From Oxalobacteraceae bacterium (GTDB lineage Bacteria; Pseudomonadota; Gammaproteobacteria; Burkholderiales; Burkholderiaceae_D): DNA of 64,000 nt. Under the pieces are notes generated by a model. It was not told the origin of the DNA. It saw nothing but the letters and a program-made list of their open reading frames with translations, and ran no database searches. The stretch spans positions 1 to 64,000 of the forward strand of contig CANCDR010000002.1 of assembly GCA_947374865.1 (NCBI GenBank), given 5' to 3'. The position numbers and the translations under genes were made by a program. Positions 1 through 8,586 of the stretch are shown here, one piece after another; the first letter of the stretch is position 1, and each line of letters starts with the position of its first letter.

Positions 1-765
1 AAAATTGCCCCGAACGTGCGCGAGCAGGAATTACGCAATTTCCTCGGTAGTTTTAATTTTCCGGGTGAGATGGTGTCGAGTAAAATCGCGCCCTTCTCCG
101 GCGGAGAAAAAGCCCGTCTGGCGCTGGCGCTCATCGTCTGGCAGCGGCCTAATCTGTTACTGCTGGATGAACCGACCAACCATCTGGATCTGGAAACCCG
201 CGAAGCACTGACCGAAGCGCTGGCGCAATTTGAAGGCACGCTGGTGCTGGTGTCCCATGATCGGCATCTGTTACGCGCGACGACTGACCAGTTCATCATC
301 GTCGCCGACGGCAAACTGCAGCCCTTTGACGGTGATCTGGACGATTACAAAGACTGGCTTTTCAAAACCAAACTCAACGCCAAGAACGCGGCGGCACTGC
401 CATCGCCGAGCCCCACCAAAGTCGTCACTTCACCGGTTGCACCAGCCGCGTCAGCCGCAGCGCAGGAAAAACCTCGCGATAAGCGCGCCGAAGCAGAAGA
501 CCGCCAGCGCTTAACCAATCTAAAAAAACCGATTGAGGCGCGGATCAAAAAATTGGAAGAGCAAATCGCCAAACGGCAGGCCCAAAAAGCCGCCATCGAC
601 GAAAAACTCGCCGATCCGGAAGTCTATGATCAGAGTAAAAAGAAAGAATTAAAGCAGCTGCTGACCGACCAGACCTATTATAAAAAAGAAGTCGAACAGC
701 TCGAAGCCGACTGGCTCATCGAGCAGGACGCCCTGGAACAAGTCGGATCACTAGCGACCACATGA
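1..765 (+). CDS. ABC-F family ATPase (YheS-like), C-terminal part
   Basis: The reading frame is open from base 1, so the gene begins before the window; about 254 residues remain. They cover the second ATPase domain of a soluble ABC-F protein: signature motif SGGEKARLAL, Walker B LLLLDEPTNHLD and switch histidine LVSHDRHLL. An Ala/Pro-rich linker follows, then a charged C-terminal coiled coil (roughly the last 90 residues). There are no membrane segments. ABC-F proteins act on ribosomes as translation factors or antibiotic-protection factors; the long C-terminal coiled coil fits the YheS/Uup group better than EttA. The stop overlaps the start of the next gene as ATGA, so the two are probably translationally coupled. 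The family is certain; the exact subgroup is not, because the N-terminal half is missing. Confidence 0.9.
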   Translation, partial: KIAPNVREQELRNFLGSFNFPGEMVSSKIAPFSGGEKARLALALIVWQRPNLLLLDEPTNHLDLETREALTEALAQFEGTLVLVSHDRHLLRATTDQFIIVADGKLQPFDGDLDDYKDWLFKTKLNAKNAAALPSPSPTKVVTSPVAPAASAAAQEKPRDKRAEAEDRQRLTNLKKPIEARIKKLEEQIAKRQAQKAAIDEKLADPEVYDQSKKKELKQLLTDQTYYKKEVEQLEADWLIEQDALEQVGSLATT

Positions 766-1859
766 GTACCGAAGACGCGCCCATCGATCAGCCGCTGCGC
801 GGCATCAAGGTCATCGATCTCACGCGTCTTTTGCCTGGGCCGCTGGCGACCATGCAGCTGGCCGCCATGGGTGCCGAAGTAGTCAAAGTCGAGGATCGTC
901 AAGAAGGTGATCCGGCGCGCTTCATGGGTCAGGTGCGCAATGCGGTGTCGCAGTTTTTTGTGGCGGTCAATCATGATAAACGCTTCTTACGCCTCGATCT
1001 GAAAAATAAAGTTGACCGCGAAACCTTCCTCGCCATGATCGAATCGACCGATGTGCTGGTCGACAGTTTTCGGCCGGGCGTGATGGACAAACTGGATCTG
1101 AGCTGGGCTTTCCTCAAGCAACGCAATCCAAAATTGATCATGTGCTCGATGACTGGCTATGGTCAGGATGGTCCCTTAGCGCATATGGCGGGGCACGATA
1201 TTAACTACATCGGCTATGCCGGCATGCTGGAGCAATCCGCCAGGTCAGATGGTGTGCCAACGCTGTCGAATTTGCCGGTCGCTGATCTGCTCGGTGGCAC
1301 CCAGGCGGCGGTGCAGGCGATTCTGGCGGCGATCATCGGCGTGAAGCTCGATGGACGCGGACGCTATCTCGATATATCGATGACAGACAACGTCTTCGCA
1401 CACAACATCCTACCTATGGTGGCGGTCAATAATTTCGGCGAAACCACCGCGCCCGGCTATGATTTATTGACTGGCGGCGTACCCTGTTACAACGTCTACC
1501 AGACCCGTGACGGACGCTTCATGGCCGTCGGCGCGCTGGAAATCAAATTCTGGGAGCTGCTGTGTGAAACGCTTGAACGACCCGATTTAAAACCCAAACA
1601 CTGGGGCTACGGCCAAGAGCCTGGCGGTGTCGAAGCACAAACGATCAAGGCAGAATTGGATGGTATTTTTGCCCAACGCACGATGGCCGAGTGGACCGCC
1701 ATGTTCGCCGACGTGGATTGCTGCGTCACGCCGATCCTGCGCACCGATGAGGCACTGAGCCATCCTTTGTTCGTCCAGCGCAAAATGGCGCGCCAGGAAA
1801 CTCATCCCACCGAAGGGCTCTACTGGCGGATCGCGTCAGGCATCAAGATGTGTGAATAA
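762..1859 (+). CDS. CaiB/BaiF family CoA-transferase, alpha-methylacyl-CoA racemase-like
   Basis: A 365-residue class III CoA-transferase family protein. The N-terminus (LRGIKVIDLTRLLPGPLAT) is typical of the fold. The sequence matches the racemase branch: AGHDINY near residue 145 holds the candidate catalytic histidine, PVADLLGG near residue 175 the aspartate, and GALE near residue 260 a conserved glutamate. The length equals that of alpha-methylacyl-CoA racemases, which are shorter than formyl-CoA or carnitine CoA-transferases. Likely role: epimerising 2-methylacyl-CoA esters during degradation of branched or sterol-like side chains, or CoA transfer. The start overlaps the upstream ABC-F stop by 4 bp and a DUF2520 dehydrogenase gene follows after 3 bp, so the three form an operon. 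Substrate unknown. Confidence 0.85.
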   Translation: MSTEDAPIDQPLRGIKVIDLTRLLPGPLATMQLAAMGAEVVKVEDRQEGDPARFMGQVRNAVSQFFVAVNHDKRFLRLDLKNKVDRETFLAMIESTDVLVDSFRPGVMDKLDLSWAFLKQRNPKLIMCSMTGYGQDGPLAHMAGHDINYIGYAGMLEQSARSDGVPTLSNLPVADLLGGTQAAVQAILAAIIGVKLDGRGRYLDISMTDNVFAHNILPMVAVNNFGETTAPGYDLLTGGVPCYNVYQTRDGRFMAVGALEIKFWELLCETLERPDLKPKHWGYGQEPGGVEAQTIKAELDGIFAQRTMAEWTAMFADVDCCVTPILRTDEALSHPLFVQRKMARQETHPTEGLYWRIASGIKMCE

Positions 1860-1862
1860 ATC

Positions 1863-2708
1863 ATGCACCCTTCCACACTTCCCACGCTCACTATTATTGG
1901 CGCCGGCCATGTAGGTCAGGTGCTTGGCAAATGCCTGAGCGAGGCCGGCGTGGTGCAGATGCAGCAAATTGTTAATCGCTCCACCGCCAGCACGAATGCG
2001 GCGATCGCTTTCATCGGCGCCGGACAAGCTGCCAGCGTCATCGACGAATTGGCCAGCGCTGACATCTACCTCATTAGCACCCCCGACGACCAGATCGCTG
2101 CCTGCTGCCAAGCTTTAGTGCGCAGCAGCGGTTTCCAAACCAACAGCGTGGTGTTCCACTGCAGCGGCGCCCTCACCTCTGAAGCTCTGCAGCCCGCGCA
2201 CGAAGCGGGGGCAGTCGTGGCCAGCGTCCATCCGATCCGTAGTTTCGCCCAGCCGGCGCAGGTGGCAGCCCATTTTTCCGGCACCTGGTGCGGTGTGGAA
2301 GGCGATGCCAAAGCCTTGGCATCGATCGGACCACTGTTCGACGCCATCGGCGCGCAGTTCGTCGCCATTCAGGCCGAGCATAAAACGCTATATCACGCTG
2401 CCGCTGTATTTGCCTGTAATTATTTCGTGACGTTGCAGGATGTAGCACTGGCCGCCTATGAAAAAGCCGGCATCGCGCCCGAGATTGGCCTTCAACTACT
2501 GGCGCCGCTGGTGCGCGAGACGCTCGATAATGTGCTGCAGCGCGGCCCGGCAGCAGCGCTGAGCGGACCAATCGCGCGCGGCGATGTCCGTACCGTCGCA
2601 CGTCAGCAGCAGGCACTGACGGCATGGCGGGCCGATTATGGTCAGCTGTATGCCCAGCTCGCTGAAGTTACTGCCGGGCTGGCTGCGCGGGGAAAACCCA
2701 AGGCGTAA
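1863..2708 (+). CDS. Rossmann-like / DUF2520 domain oxidoreductase
   Basis: A 281-residue protein with an N-terminal NAD(P)-binding Rossmann fold (LTIIGAGHVGQVLG, residues about 8-22) and a helical C-terminal half of the DUF2520 type. It resembles pyrroline-5-carboxylate reductase and 6-phosphogluconate dehydrogenase-like proteins. HCSGAL and VHPIRSF, with HPI about 40 residues after the serine motif, are characteristic. It starts 3 bp after the racemase-like gene and is the last gene of that operon. Family members are usually annotated as hypothetical dehydrogenases; no substrate can be read from the sequence. Confidence 0.85.
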   Translation: MHPSTLPTLTIIGAGHVGQVLGKCLSEAGVVQMQQIVNRSTASTNAAIAFIGAGQAASVIDELASADIYLISTPDDQIAACCQALVRSSGFQTNSVVFHCSGALTSEALQPAHEAGAVVASVHPIRSFAQPAQVAAHFSGTWCGVEGDAKALASIGPLFDAIGAQFVAIQAEHKTLYHAAAVFACNYFVTLQDVALAAYEKAGIAPEIGLQLLAPLVRETLDNVLQRGPAAALSGPIARGDVRTVARQQQALTAWRADYGQLYAQLAEVTAGLAARGKPKA

Positions 2709-2728
2709 ATACGGGGCAGCTTAGTACC

Positions 2729-2776
2729 TCTCGTATTGGCTCTCGTATTGGCTCTCGTATTGGCTCTAGTATTGCC
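2729..2776. repeat. Tandem array of four 12-bp units
   Basis: Three identical units TCTCGTATTGGC (2729-2740, 2741-2752, 2753-2764) are followed by a fourth with two changes (2765-2776). The array lies just after the DUF2520 gene. Because 12 is a multiple of three it keeps a frame open and yields a spurious MALVLALVLALVL-like extension of the next gene. Confidence 0.9.
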
Positions 2777-2894
2777 TTTAATACAGCTTACCTCCAGTAC
2801 AGATTACTTCAAACACAGATTGCTTTTCTGCTACAGTATTATCCGCGTCCCATGGTGGGGCATGCTAGGCCAGGATGATGGCCGTGGAGATACT

Positions 2895-4169
2895 GTGAAG
2901 AGCCAATTCTGTCAAAATAGTCGCCAGCGCTTTCTGCATGCGCCGCTGAACTTATTCATCACCGCCATGGTCGCCTCTGTGATTACTGCGGCGACTGCCT
3001 TCATCAGTCCTGCCAATGCGCAGAGCCCCCCATCCTCGCCGCTGATCCTGATCTCGATCGACGGCTTCCGGCCCGACTACCTGAACCGTCAGGCCACCCC
3101 CAATCTGAATGCCCTGGCAGCAAAAGGCGTGCGCGCCGAAGCCATGCACCCCTCATTTCCGTCCAAGACCTTCCCGAATCACTACACGATCGTCACCGGT
3201 CTGCGGCCCGACCGACACGGCATCGTCGACAATACGATGGAAGACAGCGCCATTCCAGACGTACGTTTTTATCTGGGTAATCAAGCCGCCGTAACAGACC
3301 GCCGCTGGTGGGATCAGGCCGAGCCGATCTGGGTCAGCGCGGAGAAAAAAGGGATTCGCACAGCGACCATGTTCTGGCCTGGATCAGAAGCCGCGATCCA
3401 AGGCGTACGACCAAGTCAGTGGAGCGTCTTCGATGGCAAATTAGCGGCCAATGATCGGGTGGATACCTTACTCAGCTGGCTGGATCGCCCTGCTGATCAG
3501 CGGGCCGACTTTTTAACACTGTACTTTGACGACGTTGACCATGCCGGCCACACCTTCGGTCCGGATGCGCCGCAAACGACCCAGTCGACTCAGGTCGTTG
3601 ATGCCGCCATTGGTCGCTTGCTGCAGGGTCTGGAAAAATTACACATCGATGCCAACCTCGTCATCGTGGCCGATCATGGCATGGTCGCGACATCTTCAAG
3701 CCGGGCGATCCGTTTTGATATGCTGGCCCCAGCGAAAAGCTATCGTATGGTGACGAATGGCCCGTATGCCGGTATCGAAGCCACACCGGGTCAGGAAGAA
3801 AATCTGGCGCAAGCGATTCTCAGACCGCATGAGCATATGCAATGCTGGCGTAAGGAGAATATGCCAGCCCGTCTGCATTACGGACAAAATGCCCGCGTAC
3901 CGGCGTTCTTTTGTCTGGCCGAGTTAGGCTGGGTGATCGTCCCGAATGCCAAAGCCGTCGAACGCGCCAATGGCGGCACACACGGCTATGATAATCTGGC
4001 GCCGGAAATGGCCGCCCTCTTTATTGCTTCCGGCCCGGCCTTTGCAAAGCAGATCGTCTTGCCGCCATTTGAAAACGTCGACGTCTATCCGCTAATGATG
4101 CAGCTGCTCGGCTTACAGGCACGGCCCTCTGATGGCAGCCTGGCGACGTTTAAGCGGGCCCTCAAGTAA
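2895..4169 (+). CDS. Ectonucleotide pyrophosphatase/phosphodiesterase (alkaline phosphatase superfamily)
   Basis: From the GTG at 2895 this is a 424-residue exported protein. That start has GGAG about 7 bp upstream and gives a signal peptide ending near SPANAQS. Farther-upstream starts run through the 12-bp repeat array and are unlikely. Metal-binding and catalytic motifs of the NPP family are present: ISIDGFRPDYL (Asp), FPSKTFPNHYT (Thr nucleophile), FDDVDHAGHTFGPD (Asp/His), VADHGM (Asp-His) and GGTHGYDN (His). The family hydrolyses nucleotide pyrophosphates or phosphodiesters, here presumably in the periplasm. A degenerate 13-bp repeat array follows directly after the stop. Confidence 0.9.
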   Translation: MKSQFCQNSRQRFLHAPLNLFITAMVASVITAATAFISPANAQSPPSSPLILISIDGFRPDYLNRQATPNLNALAAKGVRAEAMHPSFPSKTFPNHYTIVTGLRPDRHGIVDNTMEDSAIPDVRFYLGNQAAVTDRRWWDQAEPIWVSAEKKGIRTATMFWPGSEAAIQGVRPSQWSVFDGKLAANDRVDTLLSWLDRPADQRADFLTLYFDDVDHAGHTFGPDAPQTTQSTQVVDAAIGRLLQGLEKLHIDANLVIVADHGMVATSSSRAIRFDMLAPAKSYRMVTNGPYAGIEATPGQEENLAQAILRPHEHMQCWRKENMPARLHYGQNARVPAFFCLAELGWVIVPNAKAVERANGGTHGYDNLAPEMAALFIASGPAFAKQIVLPPFENVDVYPLMMQLLGLQARPSDGSLATFKRALK

Positions 4170-4170
4170 A

Positions 4171-4235
4171 GCACTTAGTCAAGGCACTAAGCCAACGCAC
4201 TAAGCCAAGATATTAAGCAGAGGACTAAGCCAAAG
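4171..4235. repeat. Tandem array of five degenerate 13-bp units
   Basis: Five consecutive 13-bp units, consensus GCACTAAGCCAAG: 4171-4183, 4184-4196, 4197-4209, 4210-4222 and 4223-4235. Units 2 and 3 differ at one base; the others are more diverged. It fills most of the gap between the convergent phosphodiesterase and dioxygenase genes. Confidence 0.85.
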
Positions 4236-4252
4236 ATCGCAGCCGACTTTGG

Positions 4253-5077
4253 CTAGCTCGGCACGACAGCGTCGGCCAGCGCGATGCGCTTCATCAGCCG
4301 CCGCTGCGAACCGTCAAAGTCCATCCGGGCGTGGGTAGAGCAGCGGTTATCCCACATCAGAATATCGCCGACCTGCCATTTGTGCTCATAAATTAAATGC
4401 GGCTGTTCGCAGTGATCACTGATCAAATTTAACAATGCGCGGCTTTCATCCTCCGGCATACCGATGATCTTGTCGGTCATCAGGCGTGACACAAACAGCG
4501 CCTTACGACCGGTTTCCGGAATCGTGCGAACGATGGGATGAATGGCTGCCTGCGCATCCTCATCGATCACTTTTTTGCTGGCTGAGGTAGCGCCATAGTC
4601 GTAAGTATTCAAGGCCATGCGACCGGCAATTTTCTCCTTGATCACGTCAGGCAGTGTTTCGTAGGCCTGATACATATTGGCAAAGCAGGTCTCGCCACCC
4701 TTGTCGGGAATTTCAACTGCATGCAGCACCGATGCGCGGGTCGGTTTTTTCTGGTGCACGCGATCAAAATGAAAAGACAGTTCACCGTCCGGCAAAGCCC
4801 CGACCGTTTCACCGTTTTGACGAATATTCGAAATGATCATCACTTCTTCACGGGTCGACAGCGGGCTCAGATTGCGCGCATTTTCAATTTGCCCCATGCG
4901 CGACATGAAGTCGACGAATTCATCGTCGGACAAAACCGGTGTGCGAATCAGCATGACCAGATTATCCAGCCAGGCTTGCTTTAATGCGTCACGATCGGCA
5001 TCGGTAAAATGTCGTGGATCAAAACCTACTGCCTCAGCACCAATGGCTGGGCTGAGCGGACGAAGCGTGAACGGCAT
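4253..5077 (-). CDS. TauD/TfdA-family Fe(II)/2-oxoglutarate dioxygenase
   Basis: A 274-residue cytoplasmic enzyme of the TauD/TfdA family. The iron-binding facial triad is visible: HFD at residues 103-105 and the distal His in DNRCSTHARMDF near residue 249. The 2-oxoglutarate-binding arginine lies in the following QRRLMKR segment. Such enzymes hydroxylate taurine, phenoxyacetates, trimethylated amino acids or similar small acids; the substrate cannot be read here. It is the last gene of a minus-strand operon (SDR, aldehyde dehydrogenase, solute-binding protein, dioxygenase), 45 bp after the binding-protein gene. Confidence 0.88.
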   Translation of the reverse strand: MPFTLRPLSPAIGAEAVGFDPRHFTDADRDALKQAWLDNLVMLIRTPVLSDDEFVDFMSRMGQIENARNLSPLSTREEVMIISNIRQNGETVGALPDGELSFHFDRVHQKKPTRASVLHAVEIPDKGGETCFANMYQAYETLPDVIKEKIAGRMALNTYDYGATSASKKVIDEDAQAAIHPIVRTIPETGRKALFVSRLMTDKIIGMPEDESRALLNLISDHCEQPHLIYEHKWQVGDILMWDNRCSTHARMDFDGSQRRLMKRIALADAVVPS

Positions 5078-5122
5078 GATGACTCCTTACTTAAAAATGG
5101 CGATAGCGATGATATGGCCAGC

Positions 5123-6160
5123 TTAGCGGCTGATACCCTTGATAATAATTTTTTCAAACAGATTACTTGACGCGTTATATTCGTTAAGCAGCACGGCCGG
5201 ATCGAGTACCTTGAATTTTTTATTGAAGTTCAAGGGGATCTTCTTTTGCGAGGTGACGTAGCCGATTTTTGCCAATACCTGCTGCGCTTCTTCGCTCAAC
5301 ATATAGTCGTAAAACAGGATCGCTGCATGCGGATGCGGCGCGTTGCGTGATGCGCCCACGCCATTCGGAATCGCTATGGCCGGCTCAATTGCAAACCAGT
5401 CAATCGGCGAGCCTTTTTTCTTGAGCGTATCCGGGTCGCTGTTATACACCGTCAAAGCCAGCGGCACTTCACCTGCGCCGACCAGGTTATTGAGTAAAGA
5501 ATGGCCGGTGCGCAGCTGCAGTCCGTTCGTGGCGACCAAGTCACGCCAGAATTTTTGTCCCTTCTCGTCGCCCATTTGCTTGATCACTTCAGCGAACCAC
5601 TCATTGTCGGACGCTTCCATCGATAGCTTGCCTTTCCACTTCGGATCCAGCAGATCCTGGTAGGTTTTTGGCAGATCTTCTTTTTTAACTTTGTCGGTGT
5701 TATAGGACTGCACAAACATATACAGCTGGGTCGCGGCCCATTCACGATGCGCTGGCAAGGCCCAAGGCTGCAGTTCATCGTGCGCAGGCGTGACCACGCG
5801 CTGCAATATGCCTTCTCTGTGCATGGCTTCCATTGGCGTGGTGATGCATTCGACGACGTCAAACGAGGCAACGGTGGTGCGGGATTCGGTCAAGATGCGC
5901 TGCAATACGTTTTCCGAGCGGGCGCGCCACAGGTTGACTTTCACGCCGTATTTTTTTTCAAAGCCACCGATGATGACGCGCAGATATTCAATCGGCGTGG
6001 TCGCATACAAGGTCAGTGAACCTTCTTTTTTAGCGCCCTCGATTAATTTTGCCTGCCGGTCGGCGCCTTCATACAGCGCGAGTGAATTCATCGTCTGCGC
6101 CCAGGCTGACGCAGAAAAAAAGAACAGTAGTAAAATAAATCCACGCAAAAGTTTGAACAT
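5123..6160 (-). CDS. Periplasmic extracellular solute-binding protein (iron/ABC type, family 1-like)
   Basis: A 345-residue exported protein. The signal peptide is MFKLLRGFILLLFFFSASAWA, roughly residues 1-21. The mature part begins with EGADRQAKLIEGAKKEGSLTLYATTP and contains the FEKKYGVKVNLWRA pattern, typical of the AfuA/FutA-like solute-binding family. Related proteins bind Fe(III), but others carry organic anions such as phosphonates or aromatic acids. No ABC permease or ATPase gene is adjacent, so it must use components encoded elsewhere. It sits between the aldehyde dehydrogenase and the dioxygenase of the same operon, which suggests an organic substrate. Confidence 0.85.
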   Translation of the reverse strand: MFKLLRGFILLLFFFSASAWAQTMNSLALYEGADRQAKLIEGAKKEGSLTLYATTPIEYLRVIIGGFEKKYGVKVNLWRARSENVLQRILTESRTTVASFDVVECITTPMEAMHREGILQRVVTPAHDELQPWALPAHREWAATQLYMFVQSYNTDKVKKEDLPKTYQDLLDPKWKGKLSMEASDNEWFAEVIKQMGDEKGQKFWRDLVATNGLQLRTGHSLLNNLVGAGEVPLALTVYNSDPDTLKKKGSPIDWFAIEPAIAIPNGVGASRNAPHPHAAILFYDYMLSEEAQQVLAKIGYVTSQKKIPLNFNKKFKVLDPAVLLNEYNASSNLFEKIIIKGISR

Positions 6161-6214
6161 GTTGCTATCTCCCTGAATTATTATTTAATTAACGAACAGG
6201 CCAGGCTACAAAGT

Positions 6215-7675
6215 TTAGCTGATACGGAAATGAATACTTTTTAATTCCGTATAACTGAGCAGCTCATCGATACCCTCTTCCCGACCTAATCCACTGTTCT
6301 TCATACCGCCGAAAGAGGTGCCGTAAAAATGTCCCGATGCACCGTTGACCCAGACATAGCCTGAACGAACCGCCTTGGCCACACGTAGGGCAGTCTTGAT
6401 GTCATTGGTCCAGATGGAGGCTGTCAAACCATAATCGGTTGAGTTGGCCAGGTCAATCGCTTCTTGTTCATCGCGCCACTTGAAGACCGAGAGTACCGGG
6501 CCAAAAATTTCTTCCTGGGCGATGCGCATGTGCCGGTGAACGTCGGCAAACACGGTCGGTAAGAGCCAATAACCTTTCTCAAACTGTGTGCCGGCAGGCC
6601 GCGCACCACCGATCATCAGGCGTGCCTTTTCTGTAATCCCCGACTGCACGAGGCCACAGACGCGGTCGTAATGCGGCTTGGAGTTCAGCGGCCCCATTTG
6701 CGACTGTGGATCCAGCGGGTCCCCCAGACGCAGGGCGGCTACCCGCTCGACCACCCGCTTGAGGACAGCGTCATACAAGGATTCATGCAACAGCAGGCGA
6801 CTCGTCGAGCCACAGGATTGCCCCTGCCAGGCAAAATTCATGGCCGACACAGCGACTTCGGCAATCTTATCCGGATCCATATCGGGGAAGGCAATCAGCG
6901 GATTTTTACCGCCTAATTCAAGCGAGATATGCTTGACGCTGGTTTCGGCAGCAGCGCGCTGGATCGCCATGCCGGTCGCCACCGAGCCGGTGAAGGCAAT
7001 GCGTTTGATGCCGGGATGACGCACAATGGCATCGCCGACCGGCATGCCGTTACCGGTCAGGATATTGACTACGCCGGGCGGTAAAATATCGCGGCAAATC
7101 TCGGCCAATATCCCCGCCGAAAGCGGGCTCTGTTCCGGCGGTTTGACGAGTACGGTATTGCCCGCCATGAGTGGCGCGGCAATCGCATTCGACGCAAACT
7201 TGATCGGATGATTAAACGGCACGATGCGCCCGACCACGCCGTAGGGATCACGAATACTGACGTGCAGATTATCGGCACTCACCGGCACCGACTCGCCCTT
7301 GATTTCGCTGCCCAGGCCGCTGAAAAATTCCATCGCCTTGGCCGCTGACTCGATATCACCGCGCATCTTGCTGATCGTATTGCCGGTATCGATCACTTCC
7401 AGATGGAGTATTTCTTCACCACGCTCACGCATGGCCTGTGCGACCTTACGCAGCAAGCCACCGCGTGCTAGTGGCGTCATGGCCGCCCAGGCAGGTTGCG
7501 CAGCTTCGGCCGCCAGATAAGCACGCTGTACATCCGCAGCACTAGCCGCCGGAATCCTGCCAATGATTTCTTCGTTGGCCGGATTCAGTGAGCTCAGCCA
7601 GTTACCTGATTCACTTTCCACCAGCTCGCCGTTGATCAGCATGCGGCCTTGGTGTAATGCGGAGCGGGTAGTCAA
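6215..7675 (-). CDS. NAD(P)-dependent aldehyde dehydrogenase
   Basis: An aldehyde dehydrogenase of about 486 residues. FNHPIKFASNAIAAPLMAGNTVLVKP is the cofactor-binding region. SLELGGKNPLI carries the general-base glutamate, GQSCGSTSRL the catalytic cysteine and EEIFGPVLSVF the conserved C-terminal Glu-Phe motif. The start is uncertain. A TTG at 7675 overlaps the SDR stop as TTGA, and an ATG at 7642 begins MLINGELVES. An earlier ATG would run inside the SDR gene and is unlikely. With the SDR it would convert an alcohol to an aldehyde and then an acid. Substrate unknown. Confidence 0.9.
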   Translation of the reverse strand: MTTRSALHQGRMLINGELVESESGNWLSSLNPANEEIIGRIPAASAADVQRAYLAAEAAQPAWAAMTPLARGGLLRKVAQAMRERGEEILHLEVIDTGNTISKMRGDIESAAKAMEFFSGLGSEIKGESVPVSADNLHVSIRDPYGVVGRIVPFNHPIKFASNAIAAPLMAGNTVLVKPPEQSPLSAGILAEICRDILPPGVVNILTGNGMPVGDAIVRHPGIKRIAFTGSVATGMAIQRAAAETSVKHISLELGGKNPLIAFPDMDPDKIAEVAVSAMNFAWQGQSCGSTSRLLLHESLYDAVLKRVVERVAALRLGDPLDPQSQMGPLNSKPHYDRVCGLVQSGITEKARLMIGGARPAGTQFEKGYWLLPTVFADVHRHMRIAQEEIFGPVLSVFKWRDEQEAIDLANSTDYGLTASIWTNDIKTALRVAKAVRSGYVWVNGASGHFYGTSFGGMKNSGLGREEGIDELLSYTELKSIHFRIS

Positions 7676-8463
7676 ATCATCACCTGCCCGCCGTCGATAA
7701 TCAGATTTTGTCCGCTGATGAAGGCGCTGTCCTGGCTGCATAAAAATACGGCAGCGCCGGCCAGATCATCCGGATATTGAATCCGCTGAATCGCGCGGTC
7801 TGCGACTCGGCGTTTGCGGTAGTCCTTGGTTTCTTCGCTGGGATTTTCTTCGCTGAGAGTGCTGCCGGGACTGATGCAATTGACCGTGATATTACTGATA
7901 CCAATCTCGCGCGCCAGGGTACGGGTAAAGCCGATCACAGCGGCCTTGGAACTGATGTAATGAATCCGCGTACCGGGGCTCTGAAAAACCGTCGAGGAAG
8001 AGACATTGACGATGCGTCCGTGCTGGCGCGCTTCCATGAACGGCACCACAGAGCGGCAGGTGTACCAGATGCCCTTCACATTGACCTCGAACATGCGGTC
8101 CCATTCTTCTTCCGGAATCGCATCAAAGCGCGCGCGCGTCATCGGGATACGGGAAAATAAGGCAGCGTTATTGACCAGCGCATCGATCTGACCAAAATGC
8201 TCCATCGCCGTTTGCGCCATCTGCTGGCATAAGGCGAGTTTGGAAATATCCACCATCAAGCCAATCGCCTGCCCACCTGCGGCACGAATTTCCTGCGCCA
8301 CCTGTTCGGCGCCTTCGCCATCGATATCGGCGATGACGACCTTGGCACCTTCGGCGACAAAACGATGCGCATAGGCTTTGCCGATACCATGCGCACCACC
8401 GGTAATGATGGCGACCCGATCCTTGAGCCGTTGCGCAGGTAATGGACTGATTTCAAATTGCAT
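7672..8463 (-). CDS. Short-chain dehydrogenase/reductase (SDR)
   Basis: A 263-residue classical SDR. The nucleotide-binding motif TGGAHGIGKA lies at residues 21-30, NNA near 99, the catalytic serine in VNVSSSTV near 155, and YISSK with Tyr169 and Lys173. The C-terminus FISGQNLIIDGGQ is standard. It is the first gene of the operon and is divergent from a LysR gene 123 bp away, the usual arrangement for LysR control. It probably oxidises an alcohol whose aldehyde is taken by the next gene product; the substrate is unknown. Confidence 0.92.
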   Translation of the reverse strand: MQFEISPLPAQRLKDRVAIITGGAHGIGKAYAHRFVAEGAKVVIADIDGEGAEQVAQEIRAAGGQAIGLMVDISKLALCQQMAQTAMEHFGQIDALVNNAALFSRIPMTRARFDAIPEEEWDRMFEVNVKGIWYTCRSVVPFMEARQHGRIVNVSSSTVFQSPGTRIHYISSKAAVIGFTRTLAREIGISNITVNCISPGSTLSEENPSEETKDYRKRRVADRAIQRIQYPDDLAGAAVFLCSQDSAFISGQNLIIDGGQVMI

Positions 8464-8529
8464 ACGGTGAACTCCCTTATTCGCTTGAATGCTCGTACCA
8501 GAGCGAAGAATGCACCTTAAATGTTGCCA

Positions 8530-8579
8530 TTAGTTATGTAAAGTGATATTTTGCGCATCAATCTATAACTAAAAGTGAT
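8530..8579. promoter_or_regulatory. Candidate LysR operator between divergent genes
   Basis: An inverted repeat TTAGTTAT (8530-8537) / ATAACTAA (8565-8572) is overlaid by a direct repeat AAAGTGAT (8540-8547 and 8572-8579). It lies just upstream of the LysR start and between it and the SDR operon. Spaced dyads of this kind are typical of LysR recognition and activation sites; the assignment is by position and symmetry only. Confidence 0.5.
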
Positions 8580-8586
8580 ACCAAGT

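Noticed and set aside
7676..7741. Extended N-terminus of the aldehyde dehydrogenase
   Set aside because: It would overlap the 3' end of the SDR gene by about 70 bp and has no homology-like sequence; TTG at 7675 or ATG at 7642 is preferred.
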